From positions 1 through 33,113 of the forward strand of contig JASWJB010000404.1 of NCBI GenBank assembly GCA_032433595.1: a stretch of 33,113 nt of DNA. The letters run 5' to 3'. Below the pieces are notes generated by a model that was given only the letters and a program-made list of their open reading frames with translations, had not been told where the DNA came from and did no database searches. The translations under genes and the position numbers were made by a program. The stretch comes from Conoideocrella luteorostrata. Lineage: Eukaryota; Ascomycota; Sordariomycetes; Hypocreales; Clavicipitaceae. Shown one piece after another: positions 10,877 through 20,935 of the stretch. Position 1 is the first letter of the stretch. Each line of letters begins with the position of its first letter.

Positions 10877-11686
10877 ATGGTTCGCCTTCTATTCATGGCG
10901 GTCCTCCTCGCCGCCGCCACGACAGCCAACCTCTTAGCCGGCAAATACAAAGCCCTCTTCTTCTACCAACTCTACCGTCTCGAAGTTGATGCCCACGGTC
11001 TCAGCAACTCACGTGTGGCACCCAACTGCGCCAAGGCCGGCGTCGTTTGTGACATGGAAGCCTTCATGAAAGAAATATGCAAGCCCGTACACCCAAAAGG
11101 CGCGCCCAAAGGAGTTAAAGTTCCCGATTTCAGCAAGGTCAACTGGGCTAGTATCGGCGAAGGCGCGGACATCGACATTTTCAGCGCCGAGTTTGACAAG
11201 ACTGGCTTCAAAGGCGACGTCTATGACGATAAAGTCTTCAAGGGCTGGGGTACTGGTCTAAGTTCATTTGAAAAAGTCATGAATGAGGCGGAGAACATTG
11301 GGATTGACGCGTTGAACAAGCTCAAGAGTGAAGGGAGACAGCCCGCCGATGATCGAGACTCCAAGATCAAGGCTGCGCTGAAAGTTCACGCCGATGCTAG
11401 GCGTTGCGATTTAGCTAAGGCGATCACGGATGCGTTTAAAATGGAGTTTGCGGGCTGGAACATTGAATATACTGGTCCTATAGAGAGGCTACCTGTGCCA
11501 GGCTACTACAAGATTGACACACACGAGACAATCAACAGTAACCAGGGCCAGGTTGGTTTCAGTAACGTGGAACAAAGGGTGAGGAACTACGTAACCAAAT
11601 TTAACAGCGCGGGGCAAGGGAAGAGACATTTCGAAGCACTTTCGAAGACGGAGAGTGTACATAAAAACATAGCCTCGGCCTGTTAA
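10877..11686 (+). CDS. Secreted orphan protein 2 (269 aa)
   Basis: The ATG at 10877 is chosen because it starts a strong signal peptide (about 1-17, MVRLLFMAVLLAAATTA) and follows a CT-rich leader. The frame is open upstream to 10733, but that extension looks like untranslated leader. The 269-aa product is single-exon and mostly hydrophilic. Five or six Cys are seen (APNC, VVC, EIC near residues 50-75, RRC near 180, and a C-terminal Cys as the last residue), with several Gly-Phe-Lys-Gly-Asp-like turns in the middle. I recognise no domain. It is the third secreted gene in a row after the chitinase and orphan 1. A role alongside the chitinase (cargo, effector or immunity) is a guess from context. 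Confidence 0.82.
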   Translation: MVRLLFMAVLLAAATTANLLAGKYKALFFYQLYRLEVDAHGLSNSRVAPNCAKAGVVCDMEAFMKEICKPVHPKGAPKGVKVPDFSKVNWASIGEGADIDIFSAEFDKTGFKGDVYDDKVFKGWGTGLSSFEKVMNEAENIGIDALNKLKSEGRQPADDRDSKIKAALKVHADARRCDLAKAITDAFKMEFAGWNIEYTGPIERLPVPGYYKIDTHETINSNQGQVGFSNVEQRVRNYVTKFNSAGQGKRHFEALSKTESVHKNIASAC

Positions 11687-11911
11687 CGCACTGTGGACTG
11701 TTCGGTCGTATACATGTAGGAAACTCAATGGAGGTGTGTTTTGCCATTGTATCTTCTTTATCGTGAATTGTGTATTTATTTTTATGGAGTGCCAAAGCAA
11801 TCAGGAAGTTGCTCCTGGCTGCAACTCCCTTTACTGCAATATCAACATCCCGCCGATTGAAGATCACCGCAGCGCGTAAGACTGAATTCCTGGGTTAGGG
11901 CATCTGGCAAC

Positions 11912-13093
11912 CTAAGTAGGGTATTCGCCAAATCCTTCAGGAAGTCGCTCTGGGCGATAACACTCGTTGTGGCAACATCGCACCATAATTTGCGGTCGTA
12001 GTCGAGGCATAATCTGTCTGGCCCGCTTCACCCAAGGATGCTCCTCATTAAACAAATGCTTATCCATATTAGTGTACGGCGGGTCTGGAAACTTTGGAAG
12101 CTCTGGTATCCACACCTCGCCCGGTCCTGTCCCAAATTGCTCGACAATTTGTGTCTGCGACTGTTGCCACATAGACGCCATAATGAGCCATTCGGCTCGT
12201 CTCATCCACGACCTCACAGCCGCCCGGAACCGAGTGCTTGTAAATGTTTCGAATAGCCTCTGTACGGTCGGTTCTCTGCCTGATGCGTGTTCACCGAACA
12301 ACGCGTCGAATTCTCTCAGGCGTGCCGTGTCATTAAAGTCAACTACTTGAACAGGCGCGTCGCCTAACAAGCCGAACAAGCCAGACATCAGAGCCTCTTC
12401 CCTGGTAATATGCAAGGATACTGCGGCCATGACTGTGCCTAGGCTATTTGGTCTCTCCGCGTCCAAGGTGGCAAACGCCAGCTCGCGCGTATCGTAGTGT
12501 TTAATGAACTCTTCGTTCCATTCAAATTCAAAAGACGGACTTTTAGACGCATCAGCACCATCATCACCATCCAAAAGCACCTCCAAGCTAAAGGGGAGAA
12601 TAATATCCGCCACGACCGAATGCGGCAATCCTAAATCCTTCCCAAGCCACAGGAACGTGCCAATCGGACTAAAATCATCAAAGTCACTTAGCATGTGATG
12701 ATAGAGCAGACGCGTCCAGTTTAATTGCAACCATGCATCCCGACGGGGCTGCACCCATATGGAGCCCAAGCTGGTGTTCTTGAACGGGTTCCAATAATGT
12801 CGTGGAGGATCCGTCCATCCGCTCAACACCCAGGCCTTTTCGGTCGTATCACGCTCATGACCCTGCTCAAACGCAACACTTCGAGACTCGCGGTTGACGA
12901 ATGCTATCGTCGGAGGCTGGGCGTTTTGGTAAGTTGAAGACTCGGCCCAGCAGGCTTGGCGAGATTCGTTGCCGTCGAGGAGGAAATAAGGGACGTCTTC
13001 TTCTGGTGTGCGATGCGGCAGGCAGAGCTGCCAAATAAGAAAGCGTAATTCTGGGGGAAGTTTGGGAAAGGAGTGGAATGAGGTGTTATTCAT
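11912..13093 (-). CDS. 2EXR domain-containing protein
   Basis: The preferred start is the ATG at 13093, giving 393 aa. It places the family hallmark FPKLPPELRFLIWQLCLP at residues 8-25, the usual distance from the start in 2EXR proteins. In-frame ATGs at 13105 and 13210 would add 4 or 39 residues. After the 2EXR motif comes the typical PPTIAFVNRESRSVA element, then a long family-variable C-terminal half. The name is a motif name; the biochemical role of 2EXR proteins is not established, and they are expanded in ascomycete genomes. No intron is needed and no break is seen. Transcription runs convergent to the secreted orphan 2 gene, with only about 225 bases between the stops. Confidence 0.82.
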   Translation of the reverse strand: MNNTSFHSFPKLPPELRFLIWQLCLPHRTPEEDVPYFLLDGNESRQACWAESSTYQNAQPPTIAFVNRESRSVAFEQGHERDTTEKAWVLSGWTDPPRHYWNPFKNTSLGSIWVQPRRDAWLQLNWTRLLYHHMLSDFDDFSPIGTFLWLGKDLGLPHSVVADIILPFSLEVLLDGDDGADASKSPSFEFEWNEEFIKHYDTRELAFATLDAERPNSLGTVMAAVSLHITREEALMSGLFGLLGDAPVQVVDFNDTARLREFDALFGEHASGREPTVQRLFETFTSTRFRAAVRSWMRRAEWLIMASMWQQSQTQIVEQFGTGPGEVWIPELPKFPDPPYTNMDKHLFNEEHPWVKRARQIMPRLRPQIMVRCCHNECYRPERLPEGFGEYPT

Positions 13094-13270
13094 TTTGCAG
13101 CGCATATGCTTTAGTTGCTGTTGTTTGAGGAGGCACTTGTATGAAGAAGAAAACAGAGAGCGGCGTCTCTCGCTCTCAGAGCAAGTTGGTTGGATACGGA
13201 AGCGGGACATTCCTTGGCCTCGGAAGAGGGCCTGTGTCTCGGCACAATGAATGGTAGGAAAATAGCGCAA

Positions 13271-14714
13271 GCCTCAAAGACTGAAACAATAGGAATCTAG
13301 GTCGAAGCGCATGGTCCGACATAACCTGTTAATTTTGCTGCGCTCATAACTACTTTGTCCCAGTCAATTGGAAGGCGCTATAACTGAAGCGCGCCAAAAT
13401 TAGAATAGCGTCGCAGCAGTTCCGGGTAAAAGTGGCGCTGCTCGGGCTTATTTTAGCGTACTCAGTGTCAGATGGCCAGCACAGACAGCATGCTAGAGAT
13501 GACGGGGTCTGGATTCCTCCCCCGTGCGGAGTTGCATCGTTAGGAAGAACCAAGGATCCTTTGAACAACTACTATATGCAAGGCCCGGCAGAGTATACGC
13601 AAGGAGCTATTGAGTCCACAAATTCATTTCTTCAAAGAATAGGTGCTGGGATTTAATTTCCAGTTCCTTACAAGTCGATGCTCCAACAAAAGGTGCGGGG
13701 GCGTACAATCATAACATGTCGACAAGCCTTGTCTGTCACAGGTTATAATATACACTAATTGCTACATTCTGAAAGCATGTTCGTTTTTGTGATATTATCC
13801 CTGGTGGGTGAATCCTGCAATACCCGTCTTATGGAACACCGCCTGCTTTACCTCGCAATGGTAGGAAGTTACTTCAGCTTACTTGACACCTCCTGTCTCT
13901 TCTCTTTGGCTTACCTTCTGCCTTGGTGGACATTGGAGCGTTGTAGGAAACCGAGTTTGTGTGAGAGGATAAGAGAACAGCCTTTCTATAGCTGGATTTC
14001 CTCTGCTCGTTTAGTAACACCGTTCTAACCATGGTAAATACTTCTTTTTTGTTCTTTTTATGGCTATTTTAGGCGTGGAAATAGAGCAAACTTGTTCCAC
14101 TATTGGCGCAAAGGCGAAAATCTAACTGGCTTTGGGCAGCAGTTCGATCTGCTTTGTCCTCAGAACGACTCCCGCCTGTTTTGCGTTGTAACGTCACTCT
14201 GGGTTGGCAAATAAATATGCTGCGACCAGCTCGGTAAAGTACCTTTTTGTATAATGCGCCCCGCCAATCAGTACATACGGCGATACATGTGATCATTTAT
14301 CATTGCCTCGGAGAAATAACTCATAACACCAATGTGACTCATCCATAGGTTACATGAACTCTTTCATGCCCACCGGCATTCTTCAATTTATCACTCCTGT
14401 TAGAGAGCCGCTATTTCAACCGTGAACAGTTACGTCGCTCGCAATCCGACGTATTATCAATGAATGCTCAGACTTCCCATCCCCTCTTGTCGCTCTGCCT
14501 TCCTTTCGTCGCCAGAATCGATTGCTTAAGTTCATTCATTCTCATCTTATCTTCCGATAGTCTATCGTCTTTAATTCATGGAAGGTCTCGTCCACGAAAT
14601 TACATGCCAGTCCAGAGAAGATAGGGCCCTTAACGCATCGCCAGCGCACAGACCAATTTGTAATTTTACTAGATTACGTGAGATCCTTTGTGCAGTAGGG
14701 GCATGCCTTCACAC
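13271..14714. other. Intergenic region, no supported gene
   Basis: About 1.4 kb lie between the 2EXR gene start and the 3' end of the kinase-like gene. Several short frames are open (for example 13432-13656 and 13759-14028 on plus) but none shows a domain, a clear signal peptide or supporting splice sites. The first 150 bases next to 13270 should hold the 2EXR promoter. I see no transposon ends. Confidence 0.55.
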
Positions 14715-16372
14715 TCATGTTGCATTTGGGTTACGTTTAGTCTTGAGCCAAGGGTGAAAATGGCCCTGCAAACACGTGATTCGATCTCCAGGTAGCCATG
14801 CCACAAAACATTCCATGTAACTAACAAAGTTTTCTTTGTCAATACCAATAATGTCGTTAGCAAGAGACTCAAAATCTCTCTTAGGCGGTAGAGAGACAGG
14901 TCCCTTCCATTGACCTATTACGAACAATAGAACTTATATTAGCAAAGGGTGTCGAAAAAGTAGTCATATACTAAGTGATATATATTAGTGCGATTAATCA
15001 TATAGAGGGGTTCTCGCCGTCTTGGTGCCAGTATTTACACGACTCTTTGCAGTTTGCACTAATTCTGGCGGTGGCGGACCAATAAGGGCTGTAATTGCTG
15101 CAAGATGATGTGCATAGTTTAGCTCCTTAGACTCATGGCTATACACCTTGAAAAGACTCTCTCCCTTAAGCAGGTCCCAGGCCTATACACACGATAACAC
15201 ACAAGCAATCTGTTAGTTAATGCATGCGTTAAGGAGAAATTATTGGGCCATTTATACCAAGAGACCTGTACTCCATGCATCTACACTTTTGCCCCAGAGC
15301 ATATTAAGAATTACTTCAGGGGCGCGATAAGGCATAGGCATGGCATTGCCACGTTGTTCGCTACTGTCACTAACGATTCGTGCTTGCCCTAGATCACAAA
15401 GTATGAGCGGACCCTTGCCTCCCAGCATATATTGAGAGGCTTGAATAACAGTATCGTCAATGACTTTGCGGGGCGATGGCTTTTGGATCTCATTCTCTTC
15501 CACTGCAGAAAAGACCGACTTATCTACAATGCCAATGAGTAGATTATCGGAATGGACATCTAACACTTATTGATTAGCTGCGCATAACTAGGATGGTTTA
15601 ATAACAACAACAAAATTAAGATTCATTATTAGGTGAAATCCAAAGAGGAGAAGAAGACATTGCCTCGCACCTGTATGGATCACATTTGCGTCGTGAAGAA
15701 AGTCAAGCGCAAGACAGACTAACAAGCTCTTCCTGGAAGATACCAGTTCTCTGAATTTCCTGTAAACTTCTTAAACTCATGCCTAGAGGTGCCATAACAA
15801 AGACTCCATGGTCACCTTTTGGACCTTTAAGTGTAAAAGAGGTATGAAATTCTTGAACATGTTTCCGGCCGGGGTGGTCTTCCGTGTGGTTCGCCAAGTG
15901 CTGATAGATAACTAATTCGTGATTGTACTTGGAAGTACTGGTGTGAACTTTCATTACCCAATACTGTTGGTCCCTAACATAAAGGAGATAACAAGAAGTT
16001 AGTACTCATGGCTTATTCATCTTCAGACGTAACGATAAGCGGGCGGGGCGGGTATTGTTACCACAAGTTATGCGAGAGCCACACCGTCGAGGTCGTACCA
16101 TAACCCAGCTTCGCAACTGCCTGGTAGTGACCATGAATAACGTCGCCAGTCTTCATAGGGTAATATTCATCTCTGTTGTAGTGCGGGAGTCGCTCTTCTT
16201 CAACCTTTTCGGATTGATCGATTAACTCAAAGCCGGTAGACGGAAATTTGCGTGGCGATGATGACTTGGAGGATTTGGAGAATAACGGTGAAAATCGTGA
16301 AAATGAGCGCCGCATTGTATATGAGTGTGACGACAAGGCTAGAATTGAACGGAACAGGCGCTTTGTCCCCAT
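14715..16372 (-). pseudogene. SRPK-like serine/arginine protein kinase, frameshifted
   Basis: Five exons can be traced: 16372-16062, 15973-15671, 15559-15258, 15182-15018 and 14914-14715. Introns are 88, 111, 75 and 103 bases; three have GT-AG ends, with branch points such as TACTAAC and AACTAAC. SRPK marks in order are FPSTGFELID, EEERLPHYNRDEYYP, the Gly-rich loop LGYGTTSTVWL, VMKV (catalytic Lys), ALDFLHDANVIHT plus DVHSDNLLI across the second intron, LILCDLGQAR, YRAPEVIL and STGLLAWDLLKGESLF. Two breaks are visible. Between about 15735 and 15705 the frame must change to read RKSLLVCLALDFLH. Near 15046-15031 it must change again to read KYWHQDG. The last intron needs a GC donor at 15017 to give DGQWKGPVSLPP. 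SRPKs phosphorylate SR splicing factors. This copy looks like a decayed paralog. A sequencing error at either site is the alternative. Confidence 0.68.
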
Positions 16373-17634
16373 TTGCGACGACTTGGAAAGAAACAATCAA
16401 TTATTCGGGAGCTCGCCGCTTGTTGGTTCATCGGACTTACGGACTCTGATTATCCGAAATGCACTAATTTTAGATCAATCTTTCACGGAGTAAACAGGCT
16501 AACGCCCCCCAATTTTCTGTTATTTATCCATGTCTGCTTGAATGAACATCTACGTCCTTTACCCCATTCACGCTGTAAGATTGTAGGAAGCACAGGAGCT
16601 TCCCACGTCAACGTCAGAAGGTGAAGCAAAACAACAAGCAAAACAATTCAATTCATCTGATCTGGTTACCTTGGAGGAGAGGCAGAGGAAATGCCCCCGA
16701 GCGCCAGTCGAAAGGTACGTCATGCGCGGGGGCATCATTTGTCGTGCAGACTCTAGTTCTTCCACCATTCAATTCGCAGTCGCTGACAGTTCCTCAACAG
16801 GATGTGACTCATGCCACTATAAGAATAGCGTAGCCGGTGGCCACTTTTCATATGTAGTTAAATAGACTTTTTTTCCTTCGTGTCAACTCACGGCTCACTG
16901 GGTGGAGCGCCGTCTCAAAGTCACCACGACCAGTTATAGCGGGGGTGTTGCTAATGGCAAGCCTCGCCGGTTTGGCTGCTCCCGAACGCCTCCACCATGA
17001 AACCATACCGGGATCGCCCGTAGCTTAATCGATATAGACTGCCTTCCACGCACCGCTAGCGGGTTTTGGGGGTTGGCACCAACCGAACAGCGTGTTGATA
17101 TCCTAGCCAGGAGAGAACCAGCCAACCAGCCAACTGTCGACAGCATGATGGTGCACGTGGTGCACTTATGCTTATTTTTATGCCGTTACCAGTCACTTAG
17201 GGTCGGGTAAGCAGCCCACCACATGAGTAGGATTACAGCATAATCCTGGGTGCGACCTGTCGAACGATGTTCATCCGCGCTTGGACACCCGCAACCAGAG
17301 CTCTCGTTGACAAGAGGTTGTCACGAGAAGGGCTTTTGCTGCTCTATTTGGACTTGGTGGTGAACGGTGGGATGACTGCTTACAGATTCATGCGCTGCGT
17401 GCTTACGACACTCTGATGAAGAGGGGTATGGAAAACAGACGGCCTGGCCACTCTACTGCCAGACTGTCATGTCATTGTTGGATCTCCAGTGGCTTGGGAA
17501 CAGTGCTAAACAAATTAAATGGGATAAAAGCTAAAGCATTGGTAGTTAACCATATCTTCAAATCTAGCCAGAACAGCAGTCTTTCCATTTCGCAACCCGT
17601 AAAACCTCCTCGTCAGGCCGTGTTGAACGGCCAG
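16373..17634. other. Intergenic region between kinase pseudogene and ankyrin gene
   Basis: About 1.26 kb contain the upstream region of the minus-strand kinase and the 3' flank of the ankyrin gene. Short frames (16621-16865, 17416-17658) show nothing recognisable. A CACGGAGTA near copy of the local 9-mer lies at 16484. Confidence 0.55.
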
Positions 17635-20313
17635 TTACTCTCCACCAGTGACCCATGACTCAATGAGCTTTGCTACCGCGCCATGTCCTTCCTCCCTAGC
17701 CAGCTGCACCGCCCTCTTGCATTGCGCATCGTCTTGTCCGCAGAGTTCAACCCCGGCATTAAGCAGCAGCTGCACAGTGTCTAAGCGGCCGTGTTCCGCG
17801 GCTCCTTCCAACGCGGTTCTACCATTCAAGGTAGCTGCTGGTGCGTTGACATTTCCGCCATGATCAAGGAGCAGATACAAAATCTCAATAGAGCCGTCAA
17901 TAGCAGCAATTTGAATTGATGTTGCTCCTCCATCAAGGCACGGCGGAGCATTAACGTCTGCGCCATAGTCAAGAAGGAGTTGAATCAGCTCGATATCCTT
18001 CAACCCAACAGCTGCTTGCAGGGCAGTTCTCCCAAATTTGCCAGAAGCTGCAGCATTAACATCAGCTTTTTTATTAAGCAGCAGCTTCACAAACTTAATA
18101 TTCCCCCTTCCAGCTGCTGCCTGTAGCGCTGTTCTTCCATGAAATTCAGACGCTGGAGCATTGATATCAGCGCCATAGTTAAGAAGAAGCTGAACAAGCT
18201 CGGTATTCTCGGTTTCAACTGCTGCCTGTAGCGCTGTTCTTCCATAAAATCCAGACGCTGGAGTATTAATATCGGCGCCATAGTTAAGAAGAAGCTGAAC
18301 AAGCTCGATATTCTCGGCTTCAGCAGCTGCCTGTAGCGCTGTGCTTCCGCCAGCATTGACATCAGCACCATAATTAAGAAGAAGCTGAACAAGCTGGGTA
18401 TTCCCATTTTTAGCTGCCACCTGCAGCGCTGTTCTTCCATAAAATCTAGACGCTGTAGCATTAATATCGGCGCCATAGTTAAGAAGAAGCTGAACAAGCT
18501 CGATATTCTCGGTTTCAGCTGCTGCCTGTAGCGCTGCGCTTCCGTCAGCATTGACATCAGCACCATAGTTAAGAAGAAGCTGAACAAGCTGAATATTCCC
18601 CTTTTCAGCTACTGCCTGTAGCGCTGTTCTTTCATCAAATTCAGACGCTGCATCATTGATATCGGCGCCATAGTTAAGAAGAAGCTGAACAAGCTGGATA
18701 TCTCCCCTTTCAGCTGCTGCCTGCAGTGCTGTTCTTCCATAAAATCCAGACGCTGTAGCATTGATATCAGCGCCATAGTTAAGAAGAAGCTGAACAAGCT
18801 CGGTATTTCTGGTTTGAGCTGCTGCCTGTAGCGCTGTTCTTCCGCCAGCATTGACATCAGCACCATAGTTAAGAAGAAGCTGAACAAGCTGGATATTTCC
18901 CCTTTCAGCTGCTATCTGTAGCGCTGTGCTTCCATCAAATCTAGACGCTGTAGTATTGATATCAGCGCCATAGTTAAGAAGAAGCTGAACAAGCTCGGTA
19001 TTCTCAGTTTCAACTGCTGCCTGTAGCGCTGTTCTTCTATAAAATCCAGACGCTGCGGCATTGATATCGGCGCCATAGTTAAGAAGAAGCTGAACAAGCT
19101 CGATATTCTCGGTTTTAGCTGCTGCCTGTAGCCCTGCGCTTCCGTCAGCATTAATATCAGCACTATAGTTAAGAAGAAGCTGAACAAGCTGGATATTTCC
19201 CCTTTCAGCTGCTGCCTGCAGTGCCGTTCTTCCATAAAATCCAGACGCTGGAGTATTAATATCGGCGCCATAGTTAAGAAGAAGCTGAACAAGCTCGATA
19301 TTCTCGGCTTCAGCAGCTACCTGTAGCGCTGTGCTTCCGCCAGCATTGACATCAGCACCATAATTAAGAAGAAGCTGAACAAGCTGGGTATTCCCATTTT
19401 TAGCTGCTACCTGTAGCGCTGTTCTTCCATTAAATCTAGACGCTGGAGTATTAATATCGGCGCCATAGTTAAGAAGAAGCTGAATAAGCTGGATATTTCC
19501 CCTTTCAGCTGCTACCTGTAGCGCTGTGCTTCCGCCAGCATTAACATCAGCACCATAGTTAAGAAGAAGCTGAACAAGCCGAATATTCCCCTTTTCAGCT
19601 GCTACCCGTAGCGCTATTCTTCCATTAAATCCAGACGCTGCAGCATTGATATCGGCGCCATAGTTAAGAAGAAGCTGAATAAGCTGGATATTTCCCCTTT
19701 CAACTGCTGCCTGTAGCGCTGCGCTTCCGTTAGCATTGACATCAGCACCATGTTTAAGAAGAAGCTGAACAAGTTCTAAGTTATTTTGTCTTGTAAAATA
19801 AGTGAGAGGCATGAAACGTGAAAGTCCCTGCCGTATCCATCCTATATCAGGGGAGATACCGGCAGTTAAAGTAACTTCAACAATACTGTAGTCTTCAGCA
19901 TACACTGCTTCGATGAAAAGCGCTTCAGAGAAGGCTTCAACTGTTGGTCTTTTAAGCGATAAGAAAAGCCGAAGGAGTTGGTAGTCTGTATGTTGACGAA
20001 AAAACTCAAAAATTTTGCGTCTATTATCCCTCTGATTATTTGATAATAAATACACTATGACGCCAAGTAACAAAGTGGTAATATTATGATTGGAGGGAGT
20101 GAGAGACTGTTGTGTATGTGTTAGCTCCGGGAGCACCCTTTGGAGAACAGATAGCACGTCTCGGCTAAGATAAGACATTTGTTGAGTGTAAATGGATTTT
20201 ATTATATCAGACGCAGTGCTATCATGGCCCAGCCGAAGGAGGGGAGGTAAGGCAGGGCCGGCGCTAACTTGGCGCAGCATATAGGCTACCGATGCTTGAT
20301 CAAGGCGTAACAT
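17635..20313 (-). CDS. Large ankyrin-repeat protein
   Basis: One long exon from the ATG at 20313 gives 892 aa. The frame is open a little further, to a non-ATG codon at 20328. An N-terminal region of about 170 residues is predicted helical and unassigned. About 20 ankyrin repeats follow to near the C-terminus, each with the TALQAAA and LLLNYGAD core. Most repeats alternate between a 30-residue type (GADVNAGGSTALQ) and a 35-residue type with an insert (GADINTPASGFYGRTALQ), making a 65-residue, 195-base super-repeat. The last four repeats are more diverged and end in a capping helix (AKLIESWV). Ankyrin arrays bind other proteins; no partner or enzymatic domain is visible. The upstream Clr5 reading frame can be spliced in frame to this ORF apart from one stop, so the true 5' end may lie at 20935. 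Confidence 0.88.
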   Translation of the reverse strand: MLRLDQASVAYMLRQVSAGPALPPLLRLGHDSTASDIIKSIYTQQMSYLSRDVLSVLQRVLPELTHTQQSLTPSNHNITTLLLGVIVYLLSNNQRDNRRKIFEFFRQHTDYQLLRLFLSLKRPTVEAFSEALFIEAVYAEDYSIVEVTLTAGISPDIGWIRQGLSRFMPLTYFTRQNNLELVQLLLKHGADVNANGSAALQAAVERGNIQLIQLLLNYGADINAAASGFNGRIALRVAAEKGNIRLVQLLLNYGADVNAGGSTALQVAAERGNIQLIQLLLNYGADINTPASRFNGRTALQVAAKNGNTQLVQLLLNYGADVNAGGSTALQVAAEAENIELVQLLLNYGADINTPASGFYGRTALQAAAERGNIQLVQLLLNYSADINADGSAGLQAAAKTENIELVQLLLNYGADINAAASGFYRRTALQAAVETENTELVQLLLNYGADINTTASRFDGSTALQIAAERGNIQLVQLLLNYGADVNAGGRTALQAAAQTRNTELVQLLLNYGADINATASGFYGRTALQAAAERGDIQLVQLLLNYGADINDAASEFDERTALQAVAEKGNIQLVQLLLNYGADVNADGSAALQAAAETENIELVQLLLNYGADINATASRFYGRTALQVAAKNGNTQLVQLLLNYGADVNAGGSTALQAAAEAENIELVQLLLNYGADINTPASGFYGRTALQAAVETENTELVQLLLNYGADINAPASEFHGRTALQAAAGRGNIKFVKLLLNKKADVNAAASGKFGRTALQAAVGLKDIELIQLLLDYGADVNAPPCLDGGATSIQIAAIDGSIEILYLLLDHGGNVNAPAATLNGRTALEGAAEHGRLDTVQLLLNAGVELCGQDDAQCKRAVQLAREEGHGAVAKLIESWVTGGE
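17990..19780 (-). repeat. DNA-level tandem repeats of 90 + 105 bp in the ankyrin gene
   Basis: The ankyrin repeats are near identical at base level. The string GTTAAGAAGAAGCTGAA recurs every 90 or 105 bases on plus. A longer block is duplicated at a distance of 990 bases: the segment around 18350-18440 recurs almost unchanged at 19340-19430. This indicates recent unequal exchange or slippage, and ongoing change in repeat number is likely. Confidence 0.9.
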
Positions 20314-20437
20314 GTCTTGTTTGGTCAATTACGCGCTCGGGATGAAGAAGGAGCATTGGATGGGTACCTTTAACTGCCAGAGAACCGAGGAATCGGAACC
20401 AAGGCAGGTTCTGAAATAGGTGCATCTGGGACACAAC

Positions 20438-20935
20438 TTAAGGTGGTGTGCAAATATAGATACCTTCTGGTGTCTGTGGGCTTGGGGCTGCGAAATGCGC
20501 TGAGTTAGCCGCCTAGTTATATAGAATGATACATAGAGTATGTAGTACCTTGACCATACTGTTCTTGAATGGAAGGGAAAAAATGCCGCGAGATCTCTTG
20601 GTTAACTCTTTTCTTTGGTATCATCTGGCTATCGCGAAAAACATTGCTGTCTTTGCCATCCCGCTTTCGTTTTTCGACTTTGTAACCAATGTCTTTCCAC
20701 TCGGAACCTTTTGCTTTCTTACGGAAGCCCCATTTCTTGAGCTGGCGCTCGTACTGCGCTTTGCTGTTGAGAATTGTTAGCAATTCAGAAGTTCCACTGT
20801 GCTTTGTGTTATAGTAACGTACCTAGCATGAAAGCCGATTTTCCCCATTTCCTCCACGACCTTTTCGAGAGTCATGCCCTTGACAAGGAATAAATCCCTT
20901 ATCGCTTCTTTGTGTTCGCCCCAGCGATCTGCCAT
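20438..20935 (-). CDS. Clr5 domain protein, probably the 5' part of the ankyrin gene
   Basis: Three exons are joined in phase: 20935-20823, 20763-20549 and 20487-20438. The introns are 59 and 61 bases, with TGCTAAC and GGCTAAC branch points. They encode 125 aa up to a TAA at 20440-20438. The first 60 residues are a Clr5 domain (MADRWGEHKEAIRDLF, GMTLEKVVEEMGKIGF, then KAQYERQLKKWGFRK across intron 1), a putative DNA-binding module found at the N-terminus of many fungal ankyrin proteins. A Lys/Arg-rich segment and SPQTPEGIYICTPP follow. Beyond the TAA the same frame continues (FQNLPWFRFLGSL), and a possible 52-base intron (20367-20316, GT donor, weak AAG acceptor) leads in frame to the ankyrin ORF. 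This is either a short Clr5 gene or, more likely, the head of a Clr5-ankyrin gene interrupted by one nonsense codon. Confidence 0.75.

Noticed and set aside
18087..19292. Minus-strand frames beginning MFSFFLTM in the ankyrin gene
   Set aside because: These are alternative-frame readings of the same 195-base ankyrin super-repeat, so their repeated hydrophobic look is an artefact.
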